Source: Rhodococcoides corynebacterioides
Lineage (GTDB): Bacteria; Actinomycetota; Actinomycetes; Mycobacteriales; Mycobacteriaceae
DNA length: 64,000 nucleotides
Reading direction: 5' to 3'
NCBI RefSeq assembly: GCF_019834675.1
Contig: NZ_JABUBU010000003.1
Coordinates: 62,001-126,000 of the forward strand
The translations under genes were made by a program, and so were the position numbers. Shown here one piece after another: positions 33,020-41,146 of this stretch; position 1 is the stretch's first letter, and each line of letters begins with the position of its first letter. The notes under the pieces are model-generated. The model saw only the letters and a program-made list of their open reading frames with translations. It searched no databases and was not told the origin of the DNA.

Positions 33020-33850
33020 ATGAGCGAATCCCTGCTCACGGTCGACGAACTCCAGATCGAGCTCATCACCGACCGGGGTGTCGTCCGCGCGGTCGACGGC
33101 GTCTCCTTCACCATCGCAGCCGGCGAAACGGTCTGCATCATCGGCGAATCCGGCTCGGGCAAGTCGACGACGGCCATGGGCCTGCTCGGTCTGCTGCCGA
33201 CCGATCTGGCCGTGCTGTCCGGGCGGGCGCGGTGGAAGTCCGCCGACATCCTCGGCGACGATGCCGCGTTGCGCCGGGTGCGCGGGTCCGAGATCGCCCT
33301 CATCCCCCAGGACCCGATGACGGCGCTCTCGCCGGTCCACACCATCGGCTCGCAACTGCGGGAAGCCGTGCACCACGGCGGCATTCGTGGGAAGAGCGCC
33401 CAGACCGCTCGGGCCGTCGAATTGCTCGAACGGGTGCACATCGTCAACCCTGCCGATCAGCTCGGGCGGTACCCGCACCAGCTCTCCGGCGGCATGCTCC
33501 AGCGCGTGCTCATCGCCTGTGCGCTGGCCGCCGACCCCGCCCTGATCGTCGCCGACGAGCCGACCAGCGCCCTGGACGTCACGGTGCAGGCGAGCATTCT
33601 CGACCTGCTGCTCGAACTGCAGGAACGCACCGGCATCGGCATGCTCCTCATCACCCACGATCTCGGGGTCGCGCGACTGATGTCCGACCGCATCCACGTC
33701 ATGAAATCCGGCACGTTCGTCGAGAGCGGCGACGCCCGCACCCTCGTCGACGACCCCACCCACGCCTACACCCGGAAACTGCTCGGCGCCGTGCCCCAAC
33801 TCGGCGACTGGTCCGGTGCCCCCGCCACCCGCGAAGGAGTGCTCGCATGA
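33020..33850 (+). CDS. ABC transporter ATPase, DppD type
   Basis: A 276-residue ATPase with Walker A 'GESGSGKSTTA' near residue 38, signature 'LSGGMLQRV' near 156, and Walker B 'LIVADEPTSALDV' near 174. The ATG at 33020 begins the protein, one base after the permease stop. It energises the importer with the DppF-type partner encoded next. It is slightly shorter than full-length DppD, lacking an extended C-terminal oligopeptide-binding tail. Confidence 0.9.
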   Translation: MSESLLTVDELQIELITDRGVVRAVDGVSFTIAAGETVCIIGESGSGKSTTAMGLLGLLPTDLAVLSGRARWKSADILGDDAALRRVRGSEIALIPQDPMTALSPVHTIGSQLREAVHHGGIRGKSAQTARAVELLERVHIVNPADQLGRYPHQLSGGMLQRVLIACALAADPALIVADEPTSALDVTVQASILDLLLELQERTGIGMLLITHDLGVARLMSDRIHVMKSGTFVESGDARTLVDDPTHAYTRKLLGAVPQLGDWSGAPATREGVLA

Positions 33851-34680
33851 GCCTGCTCACCGTCGAGGACCTCGTCGTCGACTACCCCGTGGCCACCGGA
33901 ACGTTCCGCGCCGTCGACCACGTGAGCTTCAGCGTCGACAAGGGCTCCACCCTCGCCGTCGTCGGGGAATCGGGGTGCGGCAAGTCGACCATCGCCAAGT
34001 CCATCGTGCGTCTGCTGACCCCGACGTCCGGGCGGATCCTCATCGACGGCACGGACATCGCACGACTGTCCGAGCGTGCGCTGCGTCCGTTCCGATCGCG
34101 GGTGCAGATGGTGTTCCAGGACCCGTACGGTTCGCTCGATCCGCACCTGACCGCCGTCGACATCGTCGGCGAACCCTTGCGCCTGCAGGGTATTCGGTCG
34201 AAGTCGGAGCGGCACCGCCGCGCCGCCGAACTGCTCGACCAGGTGCAGCTGCCGCCGTCGTCCCTCGGACGGCGTCCCGCGGAGTTCTCCGGCGGCCAGC
34301 GTCAACGCATCGGCATCGCCCGCGCGCTGGCGTCGGGACCGGAGATCCTGGTGTGCGACGAGGCCACCAGCGCACTCGACGTGTCCGTCCAGGCGCAGGT
34401 GCTCGACCTCCTGCGGTCGATCCAGCAGGACACCGGCATCACGTACGTGTTCATCTCGCACAACCTCGGAGTCGTGCGCGAGATCAGCGATCACGTGATC
34501 GTCATGCGCAAGGGCGCCGTCGTCGAATTCGGTTCCACGGCCTCGGTTCTGGCCGACCCACAGCACCCCTACAGTGCGGCGCTGCGCGCCGCCGCGCTGG
34601 ACCCCACCACCATGGTCGGTCTCAAGCCGCGTTACGTTCTGTCCGGCCGACCCGCCCCCGTCGCCACCCGAGGAGCCTGA
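33847..34680 (+). CDS. ABC transporter ATPase, DppF type
   Basis: A 277-residue ATPase with Walker A 'GESGCGKSTIAK' near residue 42, 'VFQDPYGSLDPH' near 98, signature 'FSGGQRQRIGIARAL' near 146 and Walker B 'LVCDEATSALDVS' near 170. The ATG overlaps the previous stop (ATGA). It completes the five-gene importer: the binding protein on the minus strand, the two permeases and the two ATPases on the plus strand. Confidence 0.9.
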   Translation: MSLLTVEDLVVDYPVATGTFRAVDHVSFSVDKGSTLAVVGESGCGKSTIAKSIVRLLTPTSGRILIDGTDIARLSERALRPFRSRVQMVFQDPYGSLDPHLTAVDIVGEPLRLQGIRSKSERHRRAAELLDQVQLPPSSLGRRPAEFSGGQRQRIGIARALASGPEILVCDEATSALDVSVQAQVLDLLRSIQQDTGITYVFISHNLGVVREISDHVIVMRKGAVVEFGSTASVLADPQHPYSAALRAAALDPTTMVGLKPRYVLSGRPAPVATRGA

Positions 34681-34685
34681 CCACC

Positions 34686-35645
34686 ATGGAATTCGGAATG
34701 CAATTCAGTTCGATGGTGCTCGGCACCATGACCTTCGGCGACACCGTGGACGCGGACGGCGCACGCGCCCTGCTCGACGTCGCGCTGGACGCCGGCGTCA
34801 CCCACATCGACACGGCCAACGGTTATTCCGCCGGCGACGCGGAACGGATGCTCGCCGGCCTGCTCGCGGGCCGACGTGATCGCGTCACCGTCGCCACCAA
34901 GGCCGGCATGTACCTCGGCGACGCCGGCGGCCATTCCCCGCTCTCGCCCGAGGGCCTGCGGCTCAGCCTCGAGGCGAGCCTCACGCGTCTGGGCGCCGAC
35001 CACGTCGATCTGTTCTACCTTCACCAGCCCGACCGCGCGGCCTCGCTGCACGACACCCTCTCCACCGTCGCGAAGCTCGTCGCGGAGGGCAAGATCCGCG
35101 CGCTGGGCGTCTCGAACTTCGCCGCCTGGCAGATCGCCGAGGCGAACCACGTGTGCGACGAGGTCGGCGCCCCGAGACCCGTCGTCGCCCAGCAGCTGTA
35201 CAACCTCCTCGCACGCCGCATCGAGGAGGAGTACGCCGAGTTCGCCGCGACGACCGGCATCGCCACGATGGTCTACAACCCCCTCGGCGGCGGTCTCCTC
35301 ACCGGCAAGCACACCTTCTCCGACGAGCCCGGCGAGGGACGCTTCGGCGACTCCCGCCTGGCCGGGATGTACCGCGAACGGTATTGGAACGCCGACATCT
35401 TCGACGCCGTGACCCGGCTCGCGGCCGTGGCCGACGGCGCCGGCATGCCGCTCACCGAGCTCGCCCTCCGGTGGCTGCGGTCGACCCCCACCGCCGGCCC
35501 CATCCTGCTCGGCGGATCCCGAACCTCCCACCTGCAGGCCAACATCGACGCCCTCGCTCGTGGTCCGCTGCCGGCCGACGTGGTCACCGCCTGCGACGAG
35601 GTCGGCGCTGCGCTGCGCGGACCCATGCCCGCCTACAACCGATAG
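34686..35645 (+). CDS. Aldo/keto reductase
   Basis: A 319-residue AKR barrel enzyme. The catalytic tetrad is visible: Asp and Tyr in 'HIDTANGYSAGDAE' near residue 40, Lys in 'TVATKAGMY' near 70, and His in 'LFYLHQPDRAA' near 115. 'LGVSNFAAWQI' and the cofactor end region 'LGGSRTSHLQANI' also fit. It would reduce or oxidise a sugar-like carbonyl with NADP(H). It begins 5 nt after the ABC ATPase, within the same operon. Confidence 0.9.
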   Translation: MEFGMQFSSMVLGTMTFGDTVDADGARALLDVALDAGVTHIDTANGYSAGDAERMLAGLLAGRRDRVTVATKAGMYLGDAGGHSPLSPEGLRLSLEASLTRLGADHVDLFYLHQPDRAASLHDTLSTVAKLVAEGKIRALGVSNFAAWQIAEANHVCDEVGAPRPVVAQQLYNLLARRIEEEYAEFAATTGIATMVYNPLGGGLLTGKHTFSDEPGEGRFGDSRLAGMYRERYWNADIFDAVTRLAAVADGAGMPLTELALRWLRSTPTAGPILLGGSRTSHLQANIDALARGPLPADVVTACDEVGAALRGPMPAYNR

Positions 35646-35654
35646 GAACCCTTC

Positions 35655-36416
35655 GTGTCCGTCGACGATTTCGCCCGCCGCCTGCGCGCCCGCGAGCAGG
35701 TGCTCGGCTACTGGTCCGTCATCGATTCGCCCGTGTCCACCGAGTGGCTCGCCCACCTCGGATGGGACTACCTCTGCCTCGACCTCCAACACGGCCTGAT
35801 CGGCTACGACGGGATGCTGCGCGGCCTCACCGCCGTCGACGCCGCTCGGGGCCCGGCCGGACTGGTCCGGGTGGAGGCGAACGACCGGACGTACATCGGC
35901 AAGGCCCTCGACGCCGGAGCCCGCGGGGTGATCGTGCCGCTGATCGACACCGCCGAGGACGCCGCCCTCGCCGTCTCCTACTCCCGGTACCCACCCGTCG
36001 GGGTGCGGTCCTACGGGCCCATGCGCTCGCAACTGCGCGTCGGGCCGCTGCCCGCCGAGGCCGACGACGCCGTCGTGGTGCTGGCCATGATCGAGACCCC
36101 CGAAGGGCTCGAGAACGTCGAACACATCTGCGCCGTGCCCGGTCTGGACGGCATCTACGTCGGCCCGTCCGACCTGCGCATCGCCGTGGGCGGCAGCTCT
36201 CCCGCCGACAGCTCCGTCGACGAGGTCTTCGACGCCGCCCTCGTGCGCATCGCCGACGCCGCCGCGGCCGCCGGCATCGCCTGCGGCATCCACACCCCGT
36301 CCGGGGAGGTCGCGGCGCGGCGGTTGACGCAGGGCTTCACCTTCGCCACCGTCGCCTCCGACCTCACCCACCTCAAGGCAGCGTCCGAAGCGCACCTGGC
36401 CGCGGCGCGGGGCTGA
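35655..36416 (+). CDS. HpcH/HpaI-family class II aldolase
   Basis: A 253-residue metal-dependent pyruvate-type aldolase. Key segments are 'WDYLCLDLQHGLIGYD' near residue 37 (His base), 'GLVRVEANDRTYIGKALDAGA' near 72, the metal-binding Glu in 'VLAMIETPEGLENVE' near 137 and the Asp in 'GIYVGPSDLRIA' near 166. The family cleaves 2-keto-3-deoxy sugar acids and homologues to pyruvate plus an aldehyde. GTG start at 35655; last gene of the operon, followed by palindromic repeat copy 2. Confidence 0.9.
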   Translation: MSVDDFARRLRAREQVLGYWSVIDSPVSTEWLAHLGWDYLCLDLQHGLIGYDGMLRGLTAVDAARGPAGLVRVEANDRTYIGKALDAGARGVIVPLIDTAEDAALAVSYSRYPPVGVRSYGPMRSQLRVGPLPAEADDAVVVLAMIETPEGLENVEHICAVPGLDGIYVGPSDLRIAVGGSSPADSSVDEVFDAALVRIADAAAAAGIACGIHTPSGEVAARRLTQGFTFATVASDLTHLKAASEAHLAAARG

Positions 36417-36465
36417 GTCGGGGCTGAGGTCGGGGGTCGGGGGTCCGGAATCCGGGAGCCTGGCA

Positions 36466-36551
36466 CCGATCCGCGCGACTTCCAGGGATCCGCGTCTGCT
36501 GCAGCGCACGCGGATCGCTGGAACGGAAGCGGATCGGGCGGTCACGGCACC
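36466..36551. repeat. 86-bp palindromic dispersed repeat, copy 2
   Basis: Same length and arm order as copy 1: CCGATCCGC / GCGGATCGG outside, TCCAG/CTGGA and an inner GATCCGCG/CGCGGATC. It sits between the convergent aldolase and DUF559 genes, and its last 10 bp supply the final codons of the DUF559 protein. Copies 1 and 2 are direct repeats that bracket the acid-sugar cluster. Confidence 0.88.
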
Positions 36552-37465
36552 CGATGGGTCAGGGGCGGCGGCCGGCCCTTCGCCAGCGCCATCGCTCGCC
36601 GGACCTTCACGGCACCCGCGTCCGAAGCGAGGTCCGCCCACGTCAACCGCGCGACGGTCCACCCGAGCGACATCAACTCGTCGTGCCGCTTCTTCTCGTC
36701 GAACAACATTTGCTCCGAGGTGTACTTCACCCGCCCGTCGAACTCGACGATCACCCCGTCGAGCAGGAAGTCGGGGCGACACACGAACGCACCGTGACGC
36801 AAGGTCACCTGCAGCTCGAACGGCGGAAACCCGAAGCGCTGCAGGTACACCCGCGTCCGCGACTCCCCGACGCTCTCGCTGCGCCCATCGGCGAAGGCCA
36901 CTATTCGATGGGCAGCGCTGCATCCGCTCATCCCGGTGCACCCGTCCAGCGCGGCATCGACGTCCGCCCGCGACGCCACCGCGAGTGCCGAATCCACCAC
37001 GCACACCCCGCCCTCGAACGACAGCTCCCGTGCGAGGTCCACCGCCGTCTTGGCCACGGTGGTGGCGGTCAGACCGCGAACCTGCGTCAGACAGTCGGTC
37101 AACCTGTTGGTGTGCGTGTGCACGCGGGCCGTCCGCCGACCGCCTCGCGCGGCGTCGACGCTGAGGTGGACCCGCGACAGGTCGGGGTTCCACATCCGCA
37201 GATCGTGCAGGACCGCCGCAGAGACGTGACTGACAACGGGGTTCGTCCGAGCGGCGACGACCCCGCGGACCGCGAGGAAGTGCCGGCCCCTCTCGCCGGC
37301 GTCCGTATAGACGGCGGCATCGCTGTAGACACCGCGCCCGACGCACACCAGCGAGCCCTGCCGCCGTGCGGTCCTGATCTCCTGGTCCCCAACCCCCGCC
37401 GCGGCGAGCTGCGCACGCGTCAGGAAAGTCCGCCCCGTGATGTTCACGGGGCCAGCGTCTCTCAT
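36542..37465 (-). CDS. AbiEi-like N-terminal domain fused to a DUF559 (Vsr-like) nuclease domain
   Basis: A protein of about 307 residues. The N-terminus resembles the winged-helix AbiEi antitoxin domain ('FLTRAQLAAAGVGDQEIRTA' near residue 13, then 'CVGRGVYSD'). The C-terminus is DUF559, a PD-(D/E)xK nuclease relative: 'CRPDFLLDGVIVEFDGRVKY' near residue 232, then 'KKRHDELMSLGWTVARLTW'. This fusion is common in actinobacteria and its job is not settled. The ATG at 37465 is one choice; GTGs at 37447 and 37513 are possible. No AbiEii toxin gene follows. Confidence 0.75.
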   Translation of the reverse strand: MRDAGPVNITGRTFLTRAQLAAAGVGDQEIRTARRQGSLVCVGRGVYSDAAVYTDAGERGRHFLAVRGVVAARTNPVVSHVSAAVLHDLRMWNPDLSRVHLSVDAARGGRRTARVHTHTNRLTDCLTQVRGLTATTVAKTAVDLARELSFEGGVCVVDSALAVASRADVDAALDGCTGMSGCSAAHRIVAFADGRSESVGESRTRVYLQRFGFPPFELQVTLRHGAFVCRPDFLLDGVIVEFDGRVKYTSEQMLFDEKKRHDELMSLGWTVARLTWADLASDAGAVKVRRAMALAKGRPPPLTHRVP

Positions 37466-37519
37466 CTCGGGCGCCGCCCGTGGCGCCCGTCCACAGGCAT
37501 CCGGGTTGTCCACAGCGGC

Positions 37520-37590
37520 CCGATCCGCGCGCGGTCCAGCACTCCGCGCGAGTTACAGGGGACGCGGATCGCTGGAACAGCAGCGGATCG
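37520..37590. repeat. Palindromic dispersed repeat, divergent copy 3
   Basis: CCGATCCGC at 37520 and GCGGATCG at 37583-37590 are spaced as in copies 1 and 2, and ACGCGGATCGCTGGAAC is shared. The left inner arm has diverged. It lies in the promoter region between the DUF559 gene (-) and the DUF4262 gene (+). Confidence 0.7.
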
Positions 37591-37650
37591 CACACCGTGT
37601 CACGGCCCGGCGTTAACTTCGCGGTCCACATCGACACCAAGGGGGACCCC

Positions 37651-38079
37651 ATGTGCGACGGACCGATCGATCTCGACGCGGTCAGGAAGAACATCAGGAA
37701 CCGCGGCTGGCACGTCACCGCGGTCCACGGAGGCGGCGACTTCGCCTACACCAGCGGTCTCACCAGCGCCGGACTACCCGAGTTGCTGTGTCACGGGCTT
37801 CCCGCTCGACTCGCGTACAAGGTCTTCGACGAGCTGCGTGACACGATGCTCGACGATCCCGCCCTCCTGGCGCCGTCGATCACGATCCGCGGCGCGGTGG
37901 GCGGCATTCCCGCACTGTCGTTCGTCGAGGTGCTGGACCGATCCGACATGGTGGTCACGCGGGCGCTCTACCCACGGTTCACCGCGCTGCGGGTGGTGTG
38001 GCCGGACGCGTACGGGGCGTTTCCCTGGGAGGAGCGCTACTCGATGTGCGCCGATCACCAACCCCTGCGCGGAATCTGA
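37651..38079 (+). CDS. DUF4262-like protein, function unknown
   Basis: A 142-residue cytoplasmic protein resembling the DUF4262 family: 'NRGWHVTAVHGGGDFAYTSGLT' across residues 17-38, followed by 'GLPELLCHGLPARLAYKVFDEL'. Proteins of this set have no established function. The ATG at 37651 follows AAGGGGG. It precedes an unrelated gene by about 80 bp. No catalytic motif is visible. Confidence 0.7.
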   Translation: MCDGPIDLDAVRKNIRNRGWHVTAVHGGGDFAYTSGLTSAGLPELLCHGLPARLAYKVFDELRDTMLDDPALLAPSITIRGAVGGIPALSFVEVLDRSDMVVTRALYPRFTALRVVWPDAYGAFPWEERYSMCADHQPLRGI

Positions 38080-38158
38080 TTTCTGTCGGACCTCTCCTGT
38101 AGACAAGGGGTGAGCGGTGAACGGTCCCGCTCGTCGGGCATCACCCCAGGAGCACCCC

Positions 38159-39562
38159 ATGTCTCACTCCCCTTTCGGCCTGTTCGGTCGACCGGCCGGC
38201 GACCCCGGTTTCACGGTCGCCATCGAGATCGGCACCGACCTGTACGACCTCGAACTCCACGAGCAGATCCGTCTCCTCGAGCTGACCGGCCGCCCCGGGG
38301 CGGACTTCGACCAGTCCGCCACCGGGTGCGCCCGGGTGGTCTACGAACTGCCGCACACCGGTTGGTTCGCGGCCGGAGACGACGCATTGCGCGTTCTCCG
38401 CGCCATCGAGACCGAGTTCGACGTGTTCGGTGCGGAGATCTGCCGATCGGACCTGTGGGCGGAGGAACCGATTTTTCCGACGATGCCGAACGAGGTCGGA
38501 TGGACCGGCGTCCCAAGCGAGAACGTCACCGTCCTGACCGTCGAGCTGGAGGCCGGAGCTCGGGAGCGGCCGATCGATCTTGCAGGGGCTCTGACGAACT
38601 TCCGGTACCTCGGACCCTCCCACTGCACCCCGGCGCCCGAGGGTCGGCATCACCTGGTGACGCATTCGCGGGGCAGCGGTTTCGAGGTCACCGGGGGCAT
38701 GGGTGCGAAGGCACTGCAAGTCATCAGCAACGACTGGCTGATCAACCGCGTCCGCGTCGTCGACTCGCAGACCTACTACCTCGAGCTGGAGGACCGCGCC
38801 CGCTACCACCCACCCCGCGTTCCGGACTGGCAGTTCGCGCTCGGCGGGGAGAACGGGCGGATGGTGGTCGTTCCGGACGGCTCGGCGAACCTGCACGGGT
38901 GGACCGTCGCGTCGCGGCAGTCGGACGGGCAGGAACACACCGCGGAGCTCACCCGCGACCTGGTGTGGATCGACGAGGCCGGACTGGTCAACCTCCTCGG
39001 GGACGGGGACCGCATCGAGGCCTGGACTGCAACGCTCCCCGGCAATGCTCTGCTCACGTCCTTCGCGACGCCGCAGGGCACGGAGTTTTCCGTCGACCGA
39101 TGGGACGGGATGACCAACTGGCTCGTGGAAACTTTGGTGGGCAACGGGTCCGGGTTGATCGTCGACCTGGGGCCGGGCGGTTACGTCGCCCCGGTCGACG
39201 AGGACGTGGACGACGACGACCTCGGGCTCGCCGACGTCCTCGACCCGGACGACGAGGTGATCAACGCCCAGCTTCATGTGCTCGACGACGGCGTGGTCAT
39301 GGTGCGGCGTTCCCGCACCGTGCTGCGCCGACTCCGGCTCGGCGACCACTCCGTCGAAGGCCTGGAGCTCGACGTGTGGCACCACGACGGCCATTTCGAC
39401 GACTGCACGGACGGCTACCTCTTCACCACCGACCTCCACCTCGCCGCCAGTGCGTGCACGGCCTGGTTCCGAGACCACGGCGGTCTCGACGCCCTGGACG
39501 CCCTGGGCTGCGACTACTCCTTCCCCGACGCACTCCCCGCTACCGACCGAGAGGACGCATGA
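38159..39562 (+). CDS. Hypothetical protein, 467 residues, coupled to an HD hydrolase
   Basis: I do not recognise this family. The protein is soluble, acidic and has no signal peptide or membrane segment. It shows 'GFTVAIEIGTDLYDLELHEQI' near the start, an acidic run of Asp residues near residue 345, and a Trp/His-rich C-terminus ('LDVWHHDGHFDD'). A good AGGAGC precedes the ATG at 38159. Its stop codon overlaps the start of the HD-domain gene, so the two are made together and may act together. Confidence 0.7.
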   Translation: MSHSPFGLFGRPAGDPGFTVAIEIGTDLYDLELHEQIRLLELTGRPGADFDQSATGCARVVYELPHTGWFAAGDDALRVLRAIETEFDVFGAEICRSDLWAEEPIFPTMPNEVGWTGVPSENVTVLTVELEAGARERPIDLAGALTNFRYLGPSHCTPAPEGRHHLVTHSRGSGFEVTGGMGAKALQVISNDWLINRVRVVDSQTYYLELEDRARYHPPRVPDWQFALGGENGRMVVVPDGSANLHGWTVASRQSDGQEHTAELTRDLVWIDEAGLVNLLGDGDRIEAWTATLPGNALLTSFATPQGTEFSVDRWDGMTNWLVETLVGNGSGLIVDLGPGGYVAPVDEDVDDDDLGLADVLDPDDEVINAQLHVLDDGVVMVRRSRTVLRRLRLGDHSVEGLELDVWHHDGHFDDCTDGYLFTTDLHLAASACTAWFRDHGGLDALDALGCDYSFPDALPATDREDA

Positions 39563-40293
39563 CCACTCCGACACCCGACGCCCCGACTTCCACGCACCAC
39601 CTTCTCCTGGCGGCGCTGCGAGCGACCGCGCTGAAGGACATGGACCCCTCCCTGCTCGTGCACGCCATCGATGTCGAGGCCGACGCGCGGGGCATCGACC
39701 GAACGGACCTCGACCACGCTCTGGCGGTGGCCTCGTACGCCCACCTCGAGCAACGGCGCACCCAGCGGGGCGACCAGGTCGCGGACCCCTACATCACGCA
39801 TCCGTATCGCAACACGCTGCGGCTCCTGCGGTACGGCTGCACCGACGCGGCGGTGCTCGTCGCCACGGCGCTGCACGATGTCGTGGAGGATCGACCGGAT
39901 CGGGTGGTGACCCTGCTCGGCGGCTCCGACGCCCTCGACGCGCTGCGACGCCACTTCGGCACGGACGTCGCCGATCTCGTCGCTGCCGTCACCAATCCCC
40001 CACGCGATCCCGCGCGCGACAAGGCCGAGCAGTACGCCGAGCACGTCACCGCCGCGATCGCCGATCCGCGGGTGTTACTGGTCAAGCTGGCCGACTTCGT
40101 CGACAACGCTGGCAGCCTGAAGTACCTGACCGACGACGCCAAGCGCTCGAAGCTGGCCGCCAAGTACGCACCGCTGGTGCCGATCTTCGCGCGGGCTGCC
40201 CACCACCACGGCGACCGACTGGGCCTGCCGCCGGAGGGCCTGGCGGCCATCGACGACCACCTGCACTCCATCGCGGAACAGACGGTCGCCTGA
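39559..40293 (+). CDS. RelA/SpoT-type HD hydrolase, single domain (possible small alarmone hydrolase)
   Basis: A 244-residue HD-domain protein whose metal-binding motifs match the hydrolase half of RelA/SpoT enzymes: His in 'YITHPYRNTLRLLRYG' near residue 76, HD in 'ATALHDVVEDRPDR' near 97, and Asp in 'VLLVKLADFVDNAGSLKYL' near 174. It has no synthetase, TGS or ACT domain. It would remove pyrophosphate from (p)ppGpp if the family assignment holds. It is coupled by ATGA to the unknown gene upstream. Another HD-type phosphohydrolase role is possible. Confidence 0.75.
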   Translation: MTTPTPDAPTSTHHLLLAALRATALKDMDPSLLVHAIDVEADARGIDRTDLDHALAVASYAHLEQRRTQRGDQVADPYITHPYRNTLRLLRYGCTDAAVLVATALHDVVEDRPDRVVTLLGGSDALDALRRHFGTDVADLVAAVTNPPRDPARDKAEQYAEHVTAAIADPRVLLVKLADFVDNAGSLKYLTDDAKRSKLAAKYAPLVPIFARAAHHHGDRLGLPPEGLAAIDDHLHSIAEQTVA

Positions 40294-40297
40294 AAGG

Positions 40298-41146
40298 TCA
40301 GCGACCGCCGTACTTCCACACCACCCGGTTCTCCAACCACTGCAGCGCGATGGTGGGCGGCAGGGCCATGAGGAGGATCAGCACCACGGTGCCCATGATG
40401 TTCTCCATCCGCACGAGGCTGACGTTGCGCAGCAGCTCGTAGCCGATCCCGGCGGACGACGAGAACATCTCGGCGAGCAGCAGTCCCAGGAAGGCGAGCC
40501 CGAACGTCATCCGCATTCCGGTGGCCAGGGACGGCAGGACGGACGGAATCACGATCTGTCGGACCAGTCGCGGCCATCCCACCTGCAGCGAGGCGGCCAT
40601 CTTCAGGTGAATGCGGTGAACCGACGCGGTGCTCTCCACGGCGACGAGAAACATCGGGACGAACGCGGCGTAGAACGTGAACCCCGCCCGGCTGAGCTCT
40701 CCGATTCCGAGGAAGGACAGGAAGATCGGGTAGAGCACGATCTTCGGGATGCTGTTGATCGCGTAGAAGATCGGCAGGATCGCGCGAGTCCAGAAGGCAC
40801 TGAGCCCGAGCGCCAGACCGAGGAGCGAGCCGAGCACGGTGCTGGCCAGGAAGCCGATCACCAGGATGCGGATGGAGTCGAGCACGTTCGCCCGGAAATC
40901 CTCCTTGCCCAGGTCCTCAACCAGGGACCGCACTGCTTCCGCCGGGTTCGGGAAGATGGTGCTGTCGGCGACCACCGCGGCGACCCACCAGAGGGCAACG
41001 CCGGCGACGGCCACCACCAAGGGTGGAACCACGCGGCGAGCGGCGGACATCCCCGCCGACGTCGAACGGGTGGGCGTCGGCGGCACGGCGGGCACAGTGG
41101 CGGCGCCGGCCTCGGCCGGTCCCGCGGTGGGCGTGGCCTGCGTCAT
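40298..41146 (-). CDS. ABC transporter permease (nitrate/sulfonate/taurine type)
   Basis: A 282-residue permease with about six helices and the BPD-transport loop 'MAASLQVGWPRLVRQIVIPSVLPSL' in two parts near residue 190. It has a long Ala/Pro/Thr-rich cytosolic head to residue 35. The ATG at 41146 shares one base with the stop of the upstream permease gene. Last gene of the binding protein-ATPase-permease-permease operon. Confidence 0.88.
   Translation of the reverse strand: MTQATPTAGPAEAGAATVPAVPPTPTRSTSAGMSAARRVVPPLVVAVAGVALWWVAAVVADSTIFPNPAEAVRSLVEDLGKEDFRANVLDSIRILVIGFLASTVLGSLLGLALGLSAFWTRAILPIFYAINSIPKIVLYPIFLSFLGIGELSRAGFTFYAAFVPMFLVAVESTASVHRIHLKMAASLQVGWPRLVRQIVIPSVLPSLATGMRMTFGLAFLGLLLAEMFSSSAGIGYELLRNVSLVRMENIMGTVVLILLMALPPTIALQWLENRVVWKYGGR

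Noticed and set aside
24205..37590. Composite transposon defined by the palindromic repeats
   Set aside because: No transposase, integrase or target-site duplication is visible, so only a repeat bracket is claimed.
34632..37718. A 1028-codon minus-strand frame
   Set aside because: Runs antisense through the aldo/keto reductase and aldolase genes and through intergenic repeats, and has no recognisable domain.
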